The notes below the pieces were generated by a model. It was not told the origin of the DNA. It saw only the letters and a list, made by a program, of their open reading frames with translations, and ran no database searches. From assembly GCA_018830885.1 (NCBI GenBank), contig JAHJRI010000080.1, forward strand, positions 1-61,565: a stretch of 61,565 nt of DNA, in the 5' to 3' direction. Source of the stretch: a bacterium (lineage in GTDB: Bacteria; SAR324; XYD2-FULL-50-16). This document shows positions 1 through 8,948 of the stretch, one piece after another (position 1 is the first letter of the stretch; every line of letters starts with the position of its first letter). The position numbers and the translations under genes were made by a program.

Positions 1-447
<447 letters not shown>

Positions 448-771
448 TCAGCTGATCGCTGACGTTGTGTGCGGGTATTCATCTCTCAGTTTCTGAAAAG
501 TGTAGATCCCTGTATTATGATCATCACTCCAGAGAATCTCCAGGGCGTAGTTACCGATATAAGCACTCTTCACCGGATGAATATCATCGGGAATCGTGCT
601 GTCGTCCAGTACTTTCTCCCCTGTGAGTTCATCCACACAGGATGCACAGGGGCATGCACTGCGAAGATCCCAATACTTATAGATGGTATGCACCCCATCA
701 CGCCAGATGACGTGCATTCTGCCATCGAAGTATATTTCCTTGGGTCTGGTGCTCAGTTTACTGCCTGCCAT
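448..771 (-). CDS. DUF971 family protein (gamma-butyrobetaine hydroxylase N-terminal-like)
   Basis: A 107-residue single-domain protein with the DUF971 pattern: EIYFDGRMHVIWRDG near residue 12, then a Cys-rich CPCASCVDELTG block near residue 40, and IGNYALEILWSDDHNTGIY near residue 72. The fold is shared with the N-terminal domain of gamma-butyrobetaine hydroxylase, where such residues bind zinc. Stand-alone versions commonly sit next to mrp/apbC and are thought to help in Fe-S metabolism; that role is inference. Its ATG overlaps the TAA of mrp in a TAATG arrangement, which indicates translational coupling. Confidence 0.85.
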   Translation of the reverse strand: MAGSKLSTRPKEIYFDGRMHVIWRDGVHTIYKYWDLRSACPCASCVDELTGEKVLDDSTIPDDIHPVKSAYIGNYALEILWSDDHNTGIYTFQKLRDEYPHTTSAIS

Positions 772-1850
772 TAATTCGCCTCCGTTACGATCTGATCCAG
801 CCTGACTGCTATTTCCTTAAAAACTTTTGCACTGGCAGAGTTTGGACTGGCATGAACAATGGGGTCCCCGTTATCGGATCCCAGTCGAATATCCATTTCG
901 ATCGGTATGCCGCCAATATAGGCAATGTTCTGATCCGTGCTTTCACGCTCCGTACCGCCCTTCGCAAAAATGGGGGTCTCAGCTCCACATTTCGGGCAAA
1001 CAAAAGCGCTCATGTTTTCGATCATACCCAGGACGGGGATATTGACCTTGTTAAACATGGCAATGGCTTTCCTGGCATCCAGCAGTGCAACATCCTGGGG
1101 CGTGCAAACGATGACCGCTCCGGTAGCTTCTGTCATCTGAGCCACAGAGAGCTGAACATCACCCGTTCCCGGGGGAAGGTCGATGATCATGTAATCTCCA
1201 CCCGGCCATGCCGCATCACGAAGCATCTGTTGAATCACCTGGTGAGCCATGGGTCCTCGCCAGATCAATGCCTGATCTTCCTTGACCATATTTCCTACAG
1301 ACATGAAATCAATCCCGTATTGGTTCAACGGCTTCACCTGTTGTCCCACAACCTGCAACGGCTCATTCCGTTTACCCAGCATAATGGGGATGGATGGGCC
1401 ATAGACGTCTGCATCCAAAACAGACACTTTTTTTCCCATTTCTTTAAGAGCCAAAGCCAGGTTAATGGCGACGGTTGATTTACCCACACCGCCTTTGCCA
1501 CTGGCAATCAGAATCACATTTTCATACTCTTGAAGGTAGTTTGCCTGTTCAGGGGGTGCCGGGTTGGCACCTGCGTTTTGCTTCTGTTGTGTCTCAATCT
1601 CGGATTTCGATCCGACAACCTTCATGGTCACATCAGAGATACCATCAACTGTTTTCAGACCCGCTTCGATCTTTTTAATGGTTTCTTCCCTGATAGACTG
1701 ATATTCTTTCCCAATAACAAGCATGACGTTCGCAGTTTCACCACTGAGTTCAAGCGAATAGACAACCTCAGCGTCTAGAACATTTCCTCCGTTGTCACTG
1801 AAAGGAATCTGCTGCAGTGTTTCTTTTATTTGTTGTTCAATAGAATTCAT
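771..1850 (-). CDS. mrp: Mrp/ApbC family iron-sulfur cluster carrier ATPase
   Basis: 359 residues. The N-terminal ~85 residues form a MIP18/DUF59-type domain. A low-complexity linker with PAPPEQ follows, then a P-loop ATPase with the deviant Walker A GKGGVGKST at about 118-126 (two lysines, as in MinD/Mrp). Further motifs are DADVYGPSIP, MIIDLPPGTGD and the paired cysteines FVCPKCG near residue 285 that bind a bridging Fe-S cluster in the dimer. The family delivers 4Fe-4S clusters to apo-proteins in the cytoplasm. It is the first gene of a likely mrp-DUF971-tgt transcript. The upstream 400 bp holds a mobile repeat but no obvious strong promoter. Confidence 0.95.
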   Translation of the reverse strand: MNSIEQQIKETLQQIPFSDNGGNVLDAEVVYSLELSGETANVMLVIGKEYQSIREETIKKIEAGLKTVDGISDVTMKVVGSKSEIETQQKQNAGANPAPPEQANYLQEYENVILIASGKGGVGKSTVAINLALALKEMGKKVSVLDADVYGPSIPIMLGKRNEPLQVVGQQVKPLNQYGIDFMSVGNMVKEDQALIWRGPMAHQVIQQMLRDAAWPGGDYMIIDLPPGTGDVQLSVAQMTEATGAVIVCTPQDVALLDARKAIAMFNKVNIPVLGMIENMSAFVCPKCGAETPIFAKGGTERESTDQNIAYIGGIPIEMDIRLGSDNGDPIVHASPNSASAKVFKEIAVRLDQIVTEAN

Positions 1851-2252
1851 AGTTTTTCATTGTCTAGTGGTTAGATGGTCAAAATAATAGAAATGGCATT
1901 CCCGGGCTGCCACTCAAAGCGTCCTGTCCAAACTTTCTGATGGTCCTTTTCCTGTTTTCCCCCGGGTCATGATTGCTCACCGGGAATCCCAGCAAAACAG
2001 ATCTTCTCAATTCGCAAAACATCTTTTAATTTTATATCGGCAAGTCACATTTTGTATAGGCTTATCACCTAAAGTTTGATCCCCATCATTTTGTACTAGT
2101 GTCGTGTCATGTCTCGATTGTCGCTTCGATTCCGTAGAAATCAGGTGACACGTAACGAGATCATGTCCCCCAATTTGTGCTGTTTCCGACGTTGGACAGC
2201 TGACTTAACACTTGTCTCCCGCGTAAAAACGAACAGAAAAATAAAAACAACC
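1851..2252. other. Intergenic region upstream of mrp, no gene seen
   Basis: About 400 bp without a credible gene. The short frames on both strands have no recognisable protein features. It should contain the promoter of the leftward mrp operon, but I could not single out a convincing -35/-10 pair. Its distal end (2245-2252, AAACAACC) is the left target-site repeat of the mobile element that follows. Confidence 0.5.
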
Positions 2253-2460
2253 GTAACTACGCCCCGAAGGTATTGTGTTTCAAGAAACGCATGAATCCTC
2301 CTGGAGCTCCTGGAAGCCATCCCTGGCTTCCAAGGTTCTTGAAACACAATACCTTCGGAGCTGAGCGGAACTTGAACTGAATAGCTTTCCAGAGGACCTG
2401 CAGCCCGCCCCAATTCTTGAATAAAAGCTAAAAACCAACTGGTTGTTACTTAAAAGATAC
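2253..2460. mobile_element. Palindromic MITE-like element with 8-bp target duplication
   Basis: The 208-bp segment starts GTAACTACG and ends AAAAGATAC. It is flanked by the exact 8-bp direct repeat AAACAACC at 2245-2252 and 2461-2468, as expected for a target-site duplication. The short terminal inverted repeat is imperfect (GTAACT against GTATCT). Inside is a perfect 23-bp inverted repeat, 2264-2286 with 2336-2358. This encloses a second perfect 9-bp hairpin, 2311-2319 with 2324-2332, with loop TCCC. A subterminal stretch CTGAATAGC resembles the right end of the element at 30233. It codes for nothing. GTAA ends with 8-bp duplications are typical of the IS66 family, so it may be moved by an IS66 transposase encoded elsewhere (inference). 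Confidence 0.7.
2264..2358. repeat. Perfect 23-bp inverted repeat with nested hairpin
   Basis: Arms at 2264-2286 and 2336-2358 are exact reverse complements over 23 bp. The 49-bp interior contains a further perfect 9-bp stem, 2311-2319 pairing with 2324-2332. The whole can extrude as a two-tier cruciform or fold as RNA when transcribed from either side. It lies between the end of mogA and the start of mrp. It could act as a terminator for mogA transcripts, although no T-tract follows the stem. Confidence 0.8.
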
Positions 2461-2486
2461 AAACAACCAAATAAGGCTGTTTTGGA

Positions 2487-3050
2487 TCATTTATCCCCAG
2501 CCGTTTTACCTTTGGCAGACTTCGGTCTGAAGGCTTTGACAATCATCTCGTTTGTTTCCAGAATCGGGCCCCCCAGCAATTCGATGCAATAGGGAATCGC
2601 CTCGAAGAGCTCATCCAGAGTCTCCTTGATCGCCTTGGGCTGACCGGGCAGGTTGACAATCAGCGACTGTTTTCTTATAACACCCACCTGTCTGGAGAGT
2701 ATGGCCGTAGGCACATATTTCAGACTGATGGATCGCATGCGCTCGCCAAAACCATCCATCACCTTATCTGCGATGGAGAGGGTTGCATCCGGGGTGACAT
2801 CTCTCTGCGCGGGACCCGTTCCGCCGGTGGTGAGGACCAGGTGACAATTTTGATTGTCCACAAGGTTTTTCAAAACCGATTCAATCCTGGCCTGTTCATC
2901 TGGAACTATTTTTTCGATCCCCTCCCACCTGCTTTTCAATGCACTTTGAAGCCAGTTCCGAATAGCAGGGCCACCTTTATCCTCATATTCCCCAAGAAAT
3001 GCCCTGTCGCTCACGGTCACAATCCCAATTTTGATAGTCTCGTCTGTCAT
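2487..3050 (-). CDS. mogA: Molybdopterin adenylyltransferase MogA
   Basis: About 187 residues with the MogA/MoaB fold: KIGIVTVSDRAFLGEYEDKGGPAI at the N-terminus, the molybdopterin-binding TTGGTGPAQRDVTPDAT near residue 80, and VNLPGQPKAIKETLDEL near residue 140. MogA adenylylates molybdopterin before molybdate insertion. I chose the ATG at 3050 because GGAGTG lies five bases upstream and the family start matches; an in-frame ATG at 3065 would add five residues. The lysine-rich C-terminal tail after FRPKS is probably disordered. No other moa/moe genes are visible nearby, and a mobile repeat lies just downstream. Confidence 0.93.
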   Translation of the reverse strand: MTDETIKIGIVTVSDRAFLGEYEDKGGPAIRNWLQSALKSRWEGIEKIVPDEQARIESVLKNLVDNQNCHLVLTTGGTGPAQRDVTPDATLSIADKVMDGFGERMRSISLKYVPTAILSRQVGVIRKQSLIVNLPGQPKAIKETLDELFEAIPYCIELLGGPILETNEMIVKAFRPKSAKGKTAGDK

Positions 3051-3186
3051 GTTCACTCCGTTCATTTTGATTACCCCCCGAAAAAGCCTGAGAAACCCAA
3101 CAGCGCCAATATCTCAGCGCTTCATGGAACACAGCCAGTCCAATTAAAATTGAATCGACCTGACACATACTGGAAAAACAGATTAT

Positions 3187-6100
3187 TCAAAGGGATGATG
3201 CGTGCTGGGGGCGAATGGCATAGTATCCGGGAATTTCAGGAAACATGTTGTTTTCATATTGCCTGAACATCAGGAACACTTCATCTTCTATGTCATTATC
3301 AATCAGGGACTTGAGGCGATAAAAATAGTCCAGGTACTTCTGGATTTCCCGCTGCATATCCTCCTCGAAATCACCGGCCATGATGACAAAGGAGAGATCC
3401 GAGCTTTGTGCGCGGAGGAATTCTGCTCCCATCTGCTCAACTGCCCGCAGTTGAAAATCGGTCAGTTTTTTTTCCAGTCCCAGAGCCAGATACGCTTTCA
3501 GAACCCAATTTGCCCTTTCTATCTCTCTGAAAGTCCAGGCGACCTTGGGATCCGTCCACTTGACATGCAGCCCCTCGTGCCCCCAGGTGGATGGGTTGGG
3601 CACCGCCTCGGGAAGTACGGGATTCCCGGCAAGGTAGTGTGATGGTGTCGTAAGTCCAATCATATCTCCTTTACGATAAAACTCACGCAGCAGCTCTTCA
3701 AGAAAAACAGGTCCTTCCCACCAGTGATGACCAAAAAGCTCGGCATCATAAGTACAGCTGATCAGGGGTATCGTTTTGAAATGACGATTGCTCAATTCAA
3801 ATGCCTTCTCACTCAGTTTATGATGAAAATCCTGCGCCAGCATCCGGGCTGTCTGTTCTGCCTGCCCTGGCAGATATGGCTGCTTGTCGTCGGTCTTTTT
3901 GGAAGTGATCCGCTTTACCGGCAGTCCCATATGCCGGAAATGGTATTCTCGAAAATCCGGATGTCCGGCATAACCAATATCAGCGTCCCAAACCTGGGTC
4001 CTGCCCAACCGGCTCCGACCAAAAGCAACCACTTGACCGCCGGGAAGGACTAAGGGATTGAACTCTTCTTCGACAGGCTTTTGAGAGGCACTGATGATCG
4101 CCTCTGCTTCAACGAACACATAACCCAATTCCTCTTTGACCAGAAACCGGTCAACACCCGGGAAGAAAGAGTTTTCAGCCAGCCAGATGCCTCGAGGCCG
4201 ATCCCCGAAAATCCGATGATGGCTTCTGGCTGCCAGGGTGATCTGGCTGTCCAGAGCCTCTGGGACGCTCTCCAACTCAGCCGGCATGCCGTGGGTAGCG
4301 GTGCAGGTGGAGATTTCGACAAATCCCTGCAATTCCAGATCTCTGAAAGCGCCGATGATATCTTTATCCAGTTCCTGGCTGAAAAAAGATTCAATTGCAT
4401 CCAGATCCACCCGATACTGTTCTGCTGCCCGAATAAAAGGCAGCGGATCATTTCGGTATTTCATCAAAGCGACTTGTCCGTTTACATACGCTTTCAACCG
4501 AAGTATATAGCGGGACATGTAGTCTTTGAACCGAGGACTGGTCAGCATATAAGCCACCGGAGGCGAGATATCGAGGCTGATCTGATAATCGACCGATTCC
4601 GAAACCAGCTTCCGCAATGCTCGGAGGATGGGCAGCCATGAATCCAGACAGTTTCTCAACGCCCATTCTCCTGGCGGATTGTGAACCTCGGAACCCTCCC
4701 CGGTTAACACCGGCCATGTCGTATCCCTGAGAAAGCCCTCCCGGAAAGGATCCACCCGCAACAGGTTTGGGGAATGCATGTGCAGATGCAGCAAAACCTT
4801 GGCCCGGTTCTGACTGTCTCTTCCATGCAGATGTCGGACTTCACGCTGTGAACGATGGAAAGCCCGTCTTTCTACCCTGGCATACCGGGTATTGTCCGTT
4901 GTTGAAAGATCCGGTTTTCTGGGTGTGACAATCGAGGTTGATACCGGGGTCAGGGCGATTTCATGCTGATCGTGACGGGCAACGATCTCTACCGAGAAAC
5001 ATTTATCCGGTTCCACGTCAAAATAGAGATTTTTGTGGATTGAAAACAGCTCAATCAATGGGCAATCGAGGTCTGCACGACGGATTCTCGTTCCCAGATA
5101 CTCCTCATGCACTTTGAGATAAAAACCCACCTGGGACATATCGACGCCCCAGTTTTCCCTGACCGTATGCTCTACTGCTCGTTTATCGATGTCCCAGCAA
5201 GCAAACAGGCGATTGTGGTTAAACGGCCTCAAATAGACGCGATCGGGCCATTGAATCCGTTTCTCCAGGCCGGAAGAAAACACTTTTGCCCATCGATCCG
5301 GATTGTCCAGATCGATGAGAACCCACTCGCAAGAGCATTCGGTTGTCATTTCCGCGGGTTCATGATGCCAGCGCAGGGAGTGCGCTATTTCTCTTTGAAA
5401 TTCCTGCCAGTCATGGCCATCTACCTTGAACCAGAGTACCAGCTCAAGAAACGACTGATCCCAGGCGACGTGTCGATGGGTATCGAACAATTTTTTCTCG
5501 GCTATTTCAAGCTCATGTCCGGAAAACGCGACTGATTGCTCGACAGCATCCTCTTCAAGCACTTTTTCCAATAGAACAAATTTATACAGTTCTCGATGGG
5601 CAGATGTGATTTGCAGTTGCAGCTTTAGTTGGCGGACCTGTTTTTTCTGGTTGAGGTGCCACTCATGCAGTTGAATCTGATCAATCAGGCTGTTTTGAAT
5701 GACTGTCGCGTAGCCCCATTGCCTGATTTCGGTGACTTGTTGGCCGGCTTCGTGAAATCTGAAGCAGCCAATGATATGAGGCGTATCTGAACCCGGGTGT
5801 GCTTTGAGAAAAGTTTCCTGCCAGATCCGCCGCATCCGAAATGCCGGGGACAACTCTGCTCTCACGCGCCATACGGGTATCGGAGCGATTGCTGTGGAAA
5901 GACTTAATCCAATCGGATCTTCTGCCAGGGTAAATGTCAATGCTTCTATGGGCTTTATTTGTTGCAGATTCGTGGTTATCTGCAGCACCTTTTTCTGGGA
6001 TCCGCACCGGATATCAATAGTTCCGGGTCTTCCAACCAGCTCACAGACAATCAGGGATTGCAGGGCGCTTTGACAGGAGAAGACACCATCCAGATAAATC

Positions 6101-6498
6101 TCAATATGATCCCCACCGCAGGTTTGCTTCAGCCTATCGACATCTACATTCCCCCATATCAGCTTATTCATGTGTTCGTGCTGGGGGACGAACGCCAACT
6201 GGGGGACGGGGTCAAGATCAGAATCGACTGAAAAAGCAGGGTTGGGCACGGCCAGGAGACGCAATCGGTACTCAACAGCCGTTTTCAGGCAGAAATGAAG
6301 GGGCCCGGCAGAATTAGGCCGTGCATATTCAACCGGCAGGATTGGAGAAGCGGGTGTTATTTCGACAAGATAGTATTCTTCCCGCAGGTTAAGCGGTGGC
6401 ATCTGCTCCCAGTCAAAATAGAGCTCTACATAAGGTCCGCAGACCTGCCGTAATTCAAGTCCTTTCCCTTTAAAGCTGATTTTTCCCGGTTTTCTCAC
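3187..6498 (-). CDS. Multidomain glycoside hydrolase family 57 protein with DUF4912 (alpha-glucan branching enzyme-like)
   Basis: 1103 residues starting at GTG, with GTGA overlap on the preceding gene. Residues ~1-410 are not recognised. Around 415-535 lies a DUF4912-type carbohydrate-associated domain (VYLRPFNHNRLFACWDI, later SFSVEIVARHD-like strands). From ~565 a GH57 catalytic domain begins with HLHMHSP. GIWLAENSFFPG carries the nucleophile Glu, and CTYDAELFGHHWWEGP carries the catalytic Asp in the position used by GH57 branching enzymes. The C-terminus is DUF1957-like. GH57 members of this type form or rearrange alpha-1,4/1,6-glucans such as glycogen. No glycogen synthase is in the window, so the exact activity is inferred. 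It is the last gene of a three-gene leftward unit. Confidence 0.85.
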   Translation of the reverse strand: MRKPGKISFKGKGLELRQVCGPYVELYFDWEQMPPLNLREEYYLVEITPASPILPVEYARPNSAGPLHFCLKTAVEYRLRLLAVPNPAFSVDSDLDPVPQLAFVPQHEHMNKLIWGNVDVDRLKQTCGGDHIEIYLDGVFSCQSALQSLIVCELVGRPGTIDIRCGSQKKVLQITTNLQQIKPIEALTFTLAEDPIGLSLSTAIAPIPVWRVRAELSPAFRMRRIWQETFLKAHPGSDTPHIIGCFRFHEAGQQVTEIRQWGYATVIQNSLIDQIQLHEWHLNQKKQVRQLKLQLQITSAHRELYKFVLLEKVLEEDAVEQSVAFSGHELEIAEKKLFDTHRHVAWDQSFLELVLWFKVDGHDWQEFQREIAHSLRWHHEPAEMTTECSCEWVLIDLDNPDRWAKVFSSGLEKRIQWPDRVYLRPFNHNRLFACWDIDKRAVEHTVRENWGVDMSQVGFYLKVHEEYLGTRIRRADLDCPLIELFSIHKNLYFDVEPDKCFSVEIVARHDQHEIALTPVSTSIVTPRKPDLSTTDNTRYARVERRAFHRSQREVRHLHGRDSQNRAKVLLHLHMHSPNLLRVDPFREGFLRDTTWPVLTGEGSEVHNPPGEWALRNCLDSWLPILRALRKLVSESVDYQISLDISPPVAYMLTSPRFKDYMSRYILRLKAYVNGQVALMKYRNDPLPFIRAAEQYRVDLDAIESFFSQELDKDIIGAFRDLELQGFVEISTCTATHGMPAELESVPEALDSQITLAARSHHRIFGDRPRGIWLAENSFFPGVDRFLVKEELGYVFVEAEAIISASQKPVEEEFNPLVLPGGQVVAFGRSRLGRTQVWDADIGYAGHPDFREYHFRHMGLPVKRITSKKTDDKQPYLPGQAEQTARMLAQDFHHKLSEKAFELSNRHFKTIPLISCTYDAELFGHHWWEGPVFLEELLREFYRKGDMIGLTTPSHYLAGNPVLPEAVPNPSTWGHEGLHVKWTDPKVAWTFREIERANWVLKAYLALGLEKKLTDFQLRAVEQMGAEFLRAQSSDLSFVIMAGDFEEDMQREIQKYLDYFYRLKSLIDNDIEDEVFLMFRQYENNMFPEIPGYYAIRPQHASSL

Positions 6499-7121
6499 TG
6501 TTTATCCAGTACAGTTGCTGCTCGAAACCTAAAATAGATACGCACTACCCTGTAATAGGGGAAGAAGCACAGAAATATCACGATCGCCGATAGCACACGC
6601 CAGATTGATATCTGGAGAACGAGCAGAAAATCATTGATCTCTTCAAAATTTCCGCGAACCTGCAACCGTTTTGTATAGGGTAGTCCACTGACAATACCTG
6701 TGGCAATACCCTGCCAGTAGTAATCTTTTAACCCGAAATTCCATTTTAACAGCCGGACTCGAACGGCGGAAAAACACCGCAATACGAGTTGAAGGGATTG
6801 GTATATCACTTTTTTGACAGCTGCATCCTGCAGGGTTTGCCGGATGAATGAAAAGGGAATCTTTTTTCGTGGTTTTTTCTTTTCGGGTTTCTCTTTTCTG
6901 GTGATGGGCTGCCCTTCCGCTTTTTTCCGCTTTTCGATTCTCTTATTGAACAGCAGCAGTTCTGTACGGATACTTTTCTGCTCAATAACGATCCTGAAGG
7001 ATAGAAAAATCCACTGGATCAGGAATACCAGTCCCGATTCCAGGCGAACCTTGACCGGGATGCTCAGCGCGATAACCGCCAGTATACCCATTGTCAGAAG
7101 GAACCCGTAGAAAAATATCAT
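6495..7121 (-). CDS. DUF2953-like membrane-associated protein
   Basis: 208 residues. An N-terminal transmembrane segment (about residues 2-22) is followed by a hydrophobic stretch near 32-42, then a very basic linker of Lys/Glu/Arg (about 60-95). The rest has DUF2953-type features (LLKWNFGLKDYYWQGIATG, then GLPYTKRLQVRGNFEE) and a C-terminal membrane segment near residue 175. In Firmicutes DUF2953 genes (ytfI) neighbour gerW/ytfJ, exactly as here, which supports the assignment. It overlaps both neighbours by four bases (ATGA upstream, GTGA downstream), so the three genes are one translational unit. Biochemical function is unknown. Confidence 0.7.
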   Translation of the reverse strand: MIFFYGFLLTMGILAVIALSIPVKVRLESGLVFLIQWIFLSFRIVIEQKSIRTELLLFNKRIEKRKKAEGQPITRKEKPEKKKPRKKIPFSFIRQTLQDAAVKKVIYQSLQLVLRCFSAVRVRLLKWNFGLKDYYWQGIATGIVSGLPYTKRLQVRGNFEEINDFLLVLQISIWRVLSAIVIFLCFFPYYRVVRIYFRFRAATVLDKQ

Positions 7122-7480
7122 TCTTCCGTCTTTTTATTTTTCCGTTGCAGTTTCTGAAATACCGAAATGACTTTATCCAGCACTTCAGGCGCTTTATCCA
7201 ACACGTTTTCGATTGTGCCAGCGCCCAAATTGTGAATGGAAACGATCTCGTCCTTTATGACGATAAAAGCCACAGGTGTCAGCAGAACACCTCCCCCAGC
7301 ACCGGAGCCGTCCATTTTTTTGGTGTCCCCTGAGCCAAAACCGAAACCAACTTTCACTGAGTTGACAGGGATCATGGTGACATCACCGATTTTATAAGGT
7401 TCTCCAAATACTGTTTCCGATTTGACAAAGCTTTTCAGTTGGGGCAGAAAATTGTTTAAAATCGTATTATCGCTTTCCAT
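7118..7480 (-). CDS. GerW/YtfJ family protein
   Basis: About 120 residues. The start at 7480 is preceded by a perfect AGGAG five bases upstream; the longer frame from 7528 lacks one. Family features are KIGDVTMIPVNSVKVGFGFGSG, a Gly-rich GSGAGGGVLLTPVAFIVI block, then VSIHNLGAGTIENVLDKAPEVLDKV. GerW was named for a spore germination factor, but homologues are widespread in non-sporulating bacteria and the role is unresolved. A short basic tail (LQRKNKKTEE) ends the protein. It heads the gerW-DUF2953-GH57 unit. Confidence 0.88.
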   Translation of the reverse strand: MESDNTILNNFLPQLKSFVKSETVFGEPYKIGDVTMIPVNSVKVGFGFGSGDTKKMDGSGAGGGVLLTPVAFIVIKDEIVSIHNLGAGTIENVLDKAPEVLDKVISVFQKLQRKNKKTEE

Positions 7481-7688
7481 GATTACTCCTGAGATATAAA
7501 CAGGTTTGCTGCTTTGTGGAGATACCAAACCGACATCTTCGTCTTATATATCAACCAGCCTGTTTCAATGTTGTTTTTTTGTTAGATCCATTTATATATG
7601 CAAAAGACACAATTTGTCTTTAAAAAATCCGTCTTCATTCACTTTCAGAAGCAGAATCTGTGTGATGTCGAAATCGAAATATCATCCA

Positions 7689-8834
7689 TTATAACAATGA
7701 TGTTATCAGGGGAATGCCGATAAAAGTACCAATACTGCTCCCCAGATTACTGAAGACAACAACCAGCAGTATTCTCGTTATGTCGTTTTTCCGAAAACCG
7801 CGAATGGTGGTAATATCTCTTGGCAGATTTTCAAAGTCTTCCACTGTGGGTTTCCGAATCCATGCTTCTGTCAGTCCGGAGACCCAACCCGCTGCAATGG
7901 TTGGATTCAGTGATGTTATCGGTGCGGCAACAAATGCCACCAGAATTGTGAGCAGATGACCTCCAGCCAGCAATGCTCCAAGAGCGGACAACAAACCGTT
8001 TGCCAGGATCCAGCGCTTCCCCATTTCCAGACTGACATCCGCGTTCATACCAAAAAATCCATACGCAATGACAGCGAGTATTCCCAGCGGAATCCCCCAC
8101 TTCAGTATTTTTATGGTCTTTCCGGGAGCCGGTACGGTTTCCAGATCTGAAATATCACCCGGATTCTCCATATGGTGAATAATTCCCGGGATATGTCCCG
8201 CACCAACAACTGCAACGATTGTTTCTCCTTGAGCGGCCAAGATTTTCGCAGCCTGAAACTGGTCTCGTTCATCGATAAGGACGGATTTGATGCCAGGCAG
8301 TTCCTTTGCCATCATGTCGATGGCCTCTGTAAGCATATCCCCCTCTTTCAGGTTTTCAACATCTTCCTCTGAAATATCGGGGGTTTCAAAAACGCTGATA
8401 AAAATCTGCCCAATCAGTTTAACCTTTTCCCAGAGCGACAAGTTTCCCCAGGCTCTTTTAAATGTAATCGTGATATCCCGGTCAGCCAGCACGATTTGAC
8501 TCCCGGTCTCTTCAGCAATTTGAATAGCCTTGATCATTTCTGCCCCGGGCTGAACACCCAGCTTGTCTCCCATTTTCTTTTGAAATGCCGATAGAATCAG
8601 ATTCATCATCAGCAGGGGCGCTTTTCCTTCCCTGACCACCTTGACAATATCCATGTTTTTCCAGTGATCCGGTCTTCGGATGGATTCATACCGGCTGGTG
8701 CAGAGCTCAACGCAAACCGTATCGGGATGAATTTCTCGAATAACATCAGCCACCTCATCGATACTATCTTTGGAAATGTGGGCGGTTCCGATCAAAATAT
8801 AATTTTTGCCCTGTAATGTCAGTTCTTTTCTCAT
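7689..8834 (-). CDS. TraB/PrgY family membrane protein
   Basis: 381 residues. The N-terminal ~235 residues form the TraB domain: ILIGTAHISKDSIDEV with the conserved Gly-His-containing strand, DTVCVELCTSRYES, IVLADRDITITFKRAW, and the late IVAVVGAGHIPGI motif. After an acidic linker come several transmembrane segments (about 245-265, 280-305, 350-380). The TraB domain is related to TIKI/GumN metalloprotease-like folds; the enterococcal PrgY founder blocks self-pheromone. Bacterial chromosomal members have no established function. It stands alone, with gaps of ~110-210 bp to either side. Confidence 0.88.
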   Translation of the reverse strand: MRKELTLQGKNYILIGTAHISKDSIDEVADVIREIHPDTVCVELCTSRYESIRRPDHWKNMDIVKVVREGKAPLLMMNLILSAFQKKMGDKLGVQPGAEMIKAIQIAEETGSQIVLADRDITITFKRAWGNLSLWEKVKLIGQIFISVFETPDISEEDVENLKEGDMLTEAIDMMAKELPGIKSVLIDERDQFQAAKILAAQGETIVAVVGAGHIPGIIHHMENPGDISDLETVPAPGKTIKILKWGIPLGILAVIAYGFFGMNADVSLEMGKRWILANGLLSALGALLAGGHLLTILVAFVAAPITSLNPTIAAGWVSGLTEAWIRKPTVEDFENLPRDITTIRGFRKNDITRILLVVVFSNLGSSIGTFIGIPLITSLL

Positions 8835-8948
8835 TCTCTGGTAGTATTCCTGTCCGCTTTTATTGACGATTCAAATTGGCTGGTTAAAAAGCAACCAACG
8901 AACTGCTGAATTAAGAAAATCTTTTCCAGCCACTCATAATTCCTCGGT

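Noticed and set aside
852..1478. 208-codon plus-strand frame
   Set aside because: Antisense to mrp, whose P-loop and CPKC motifs are unambiguous.
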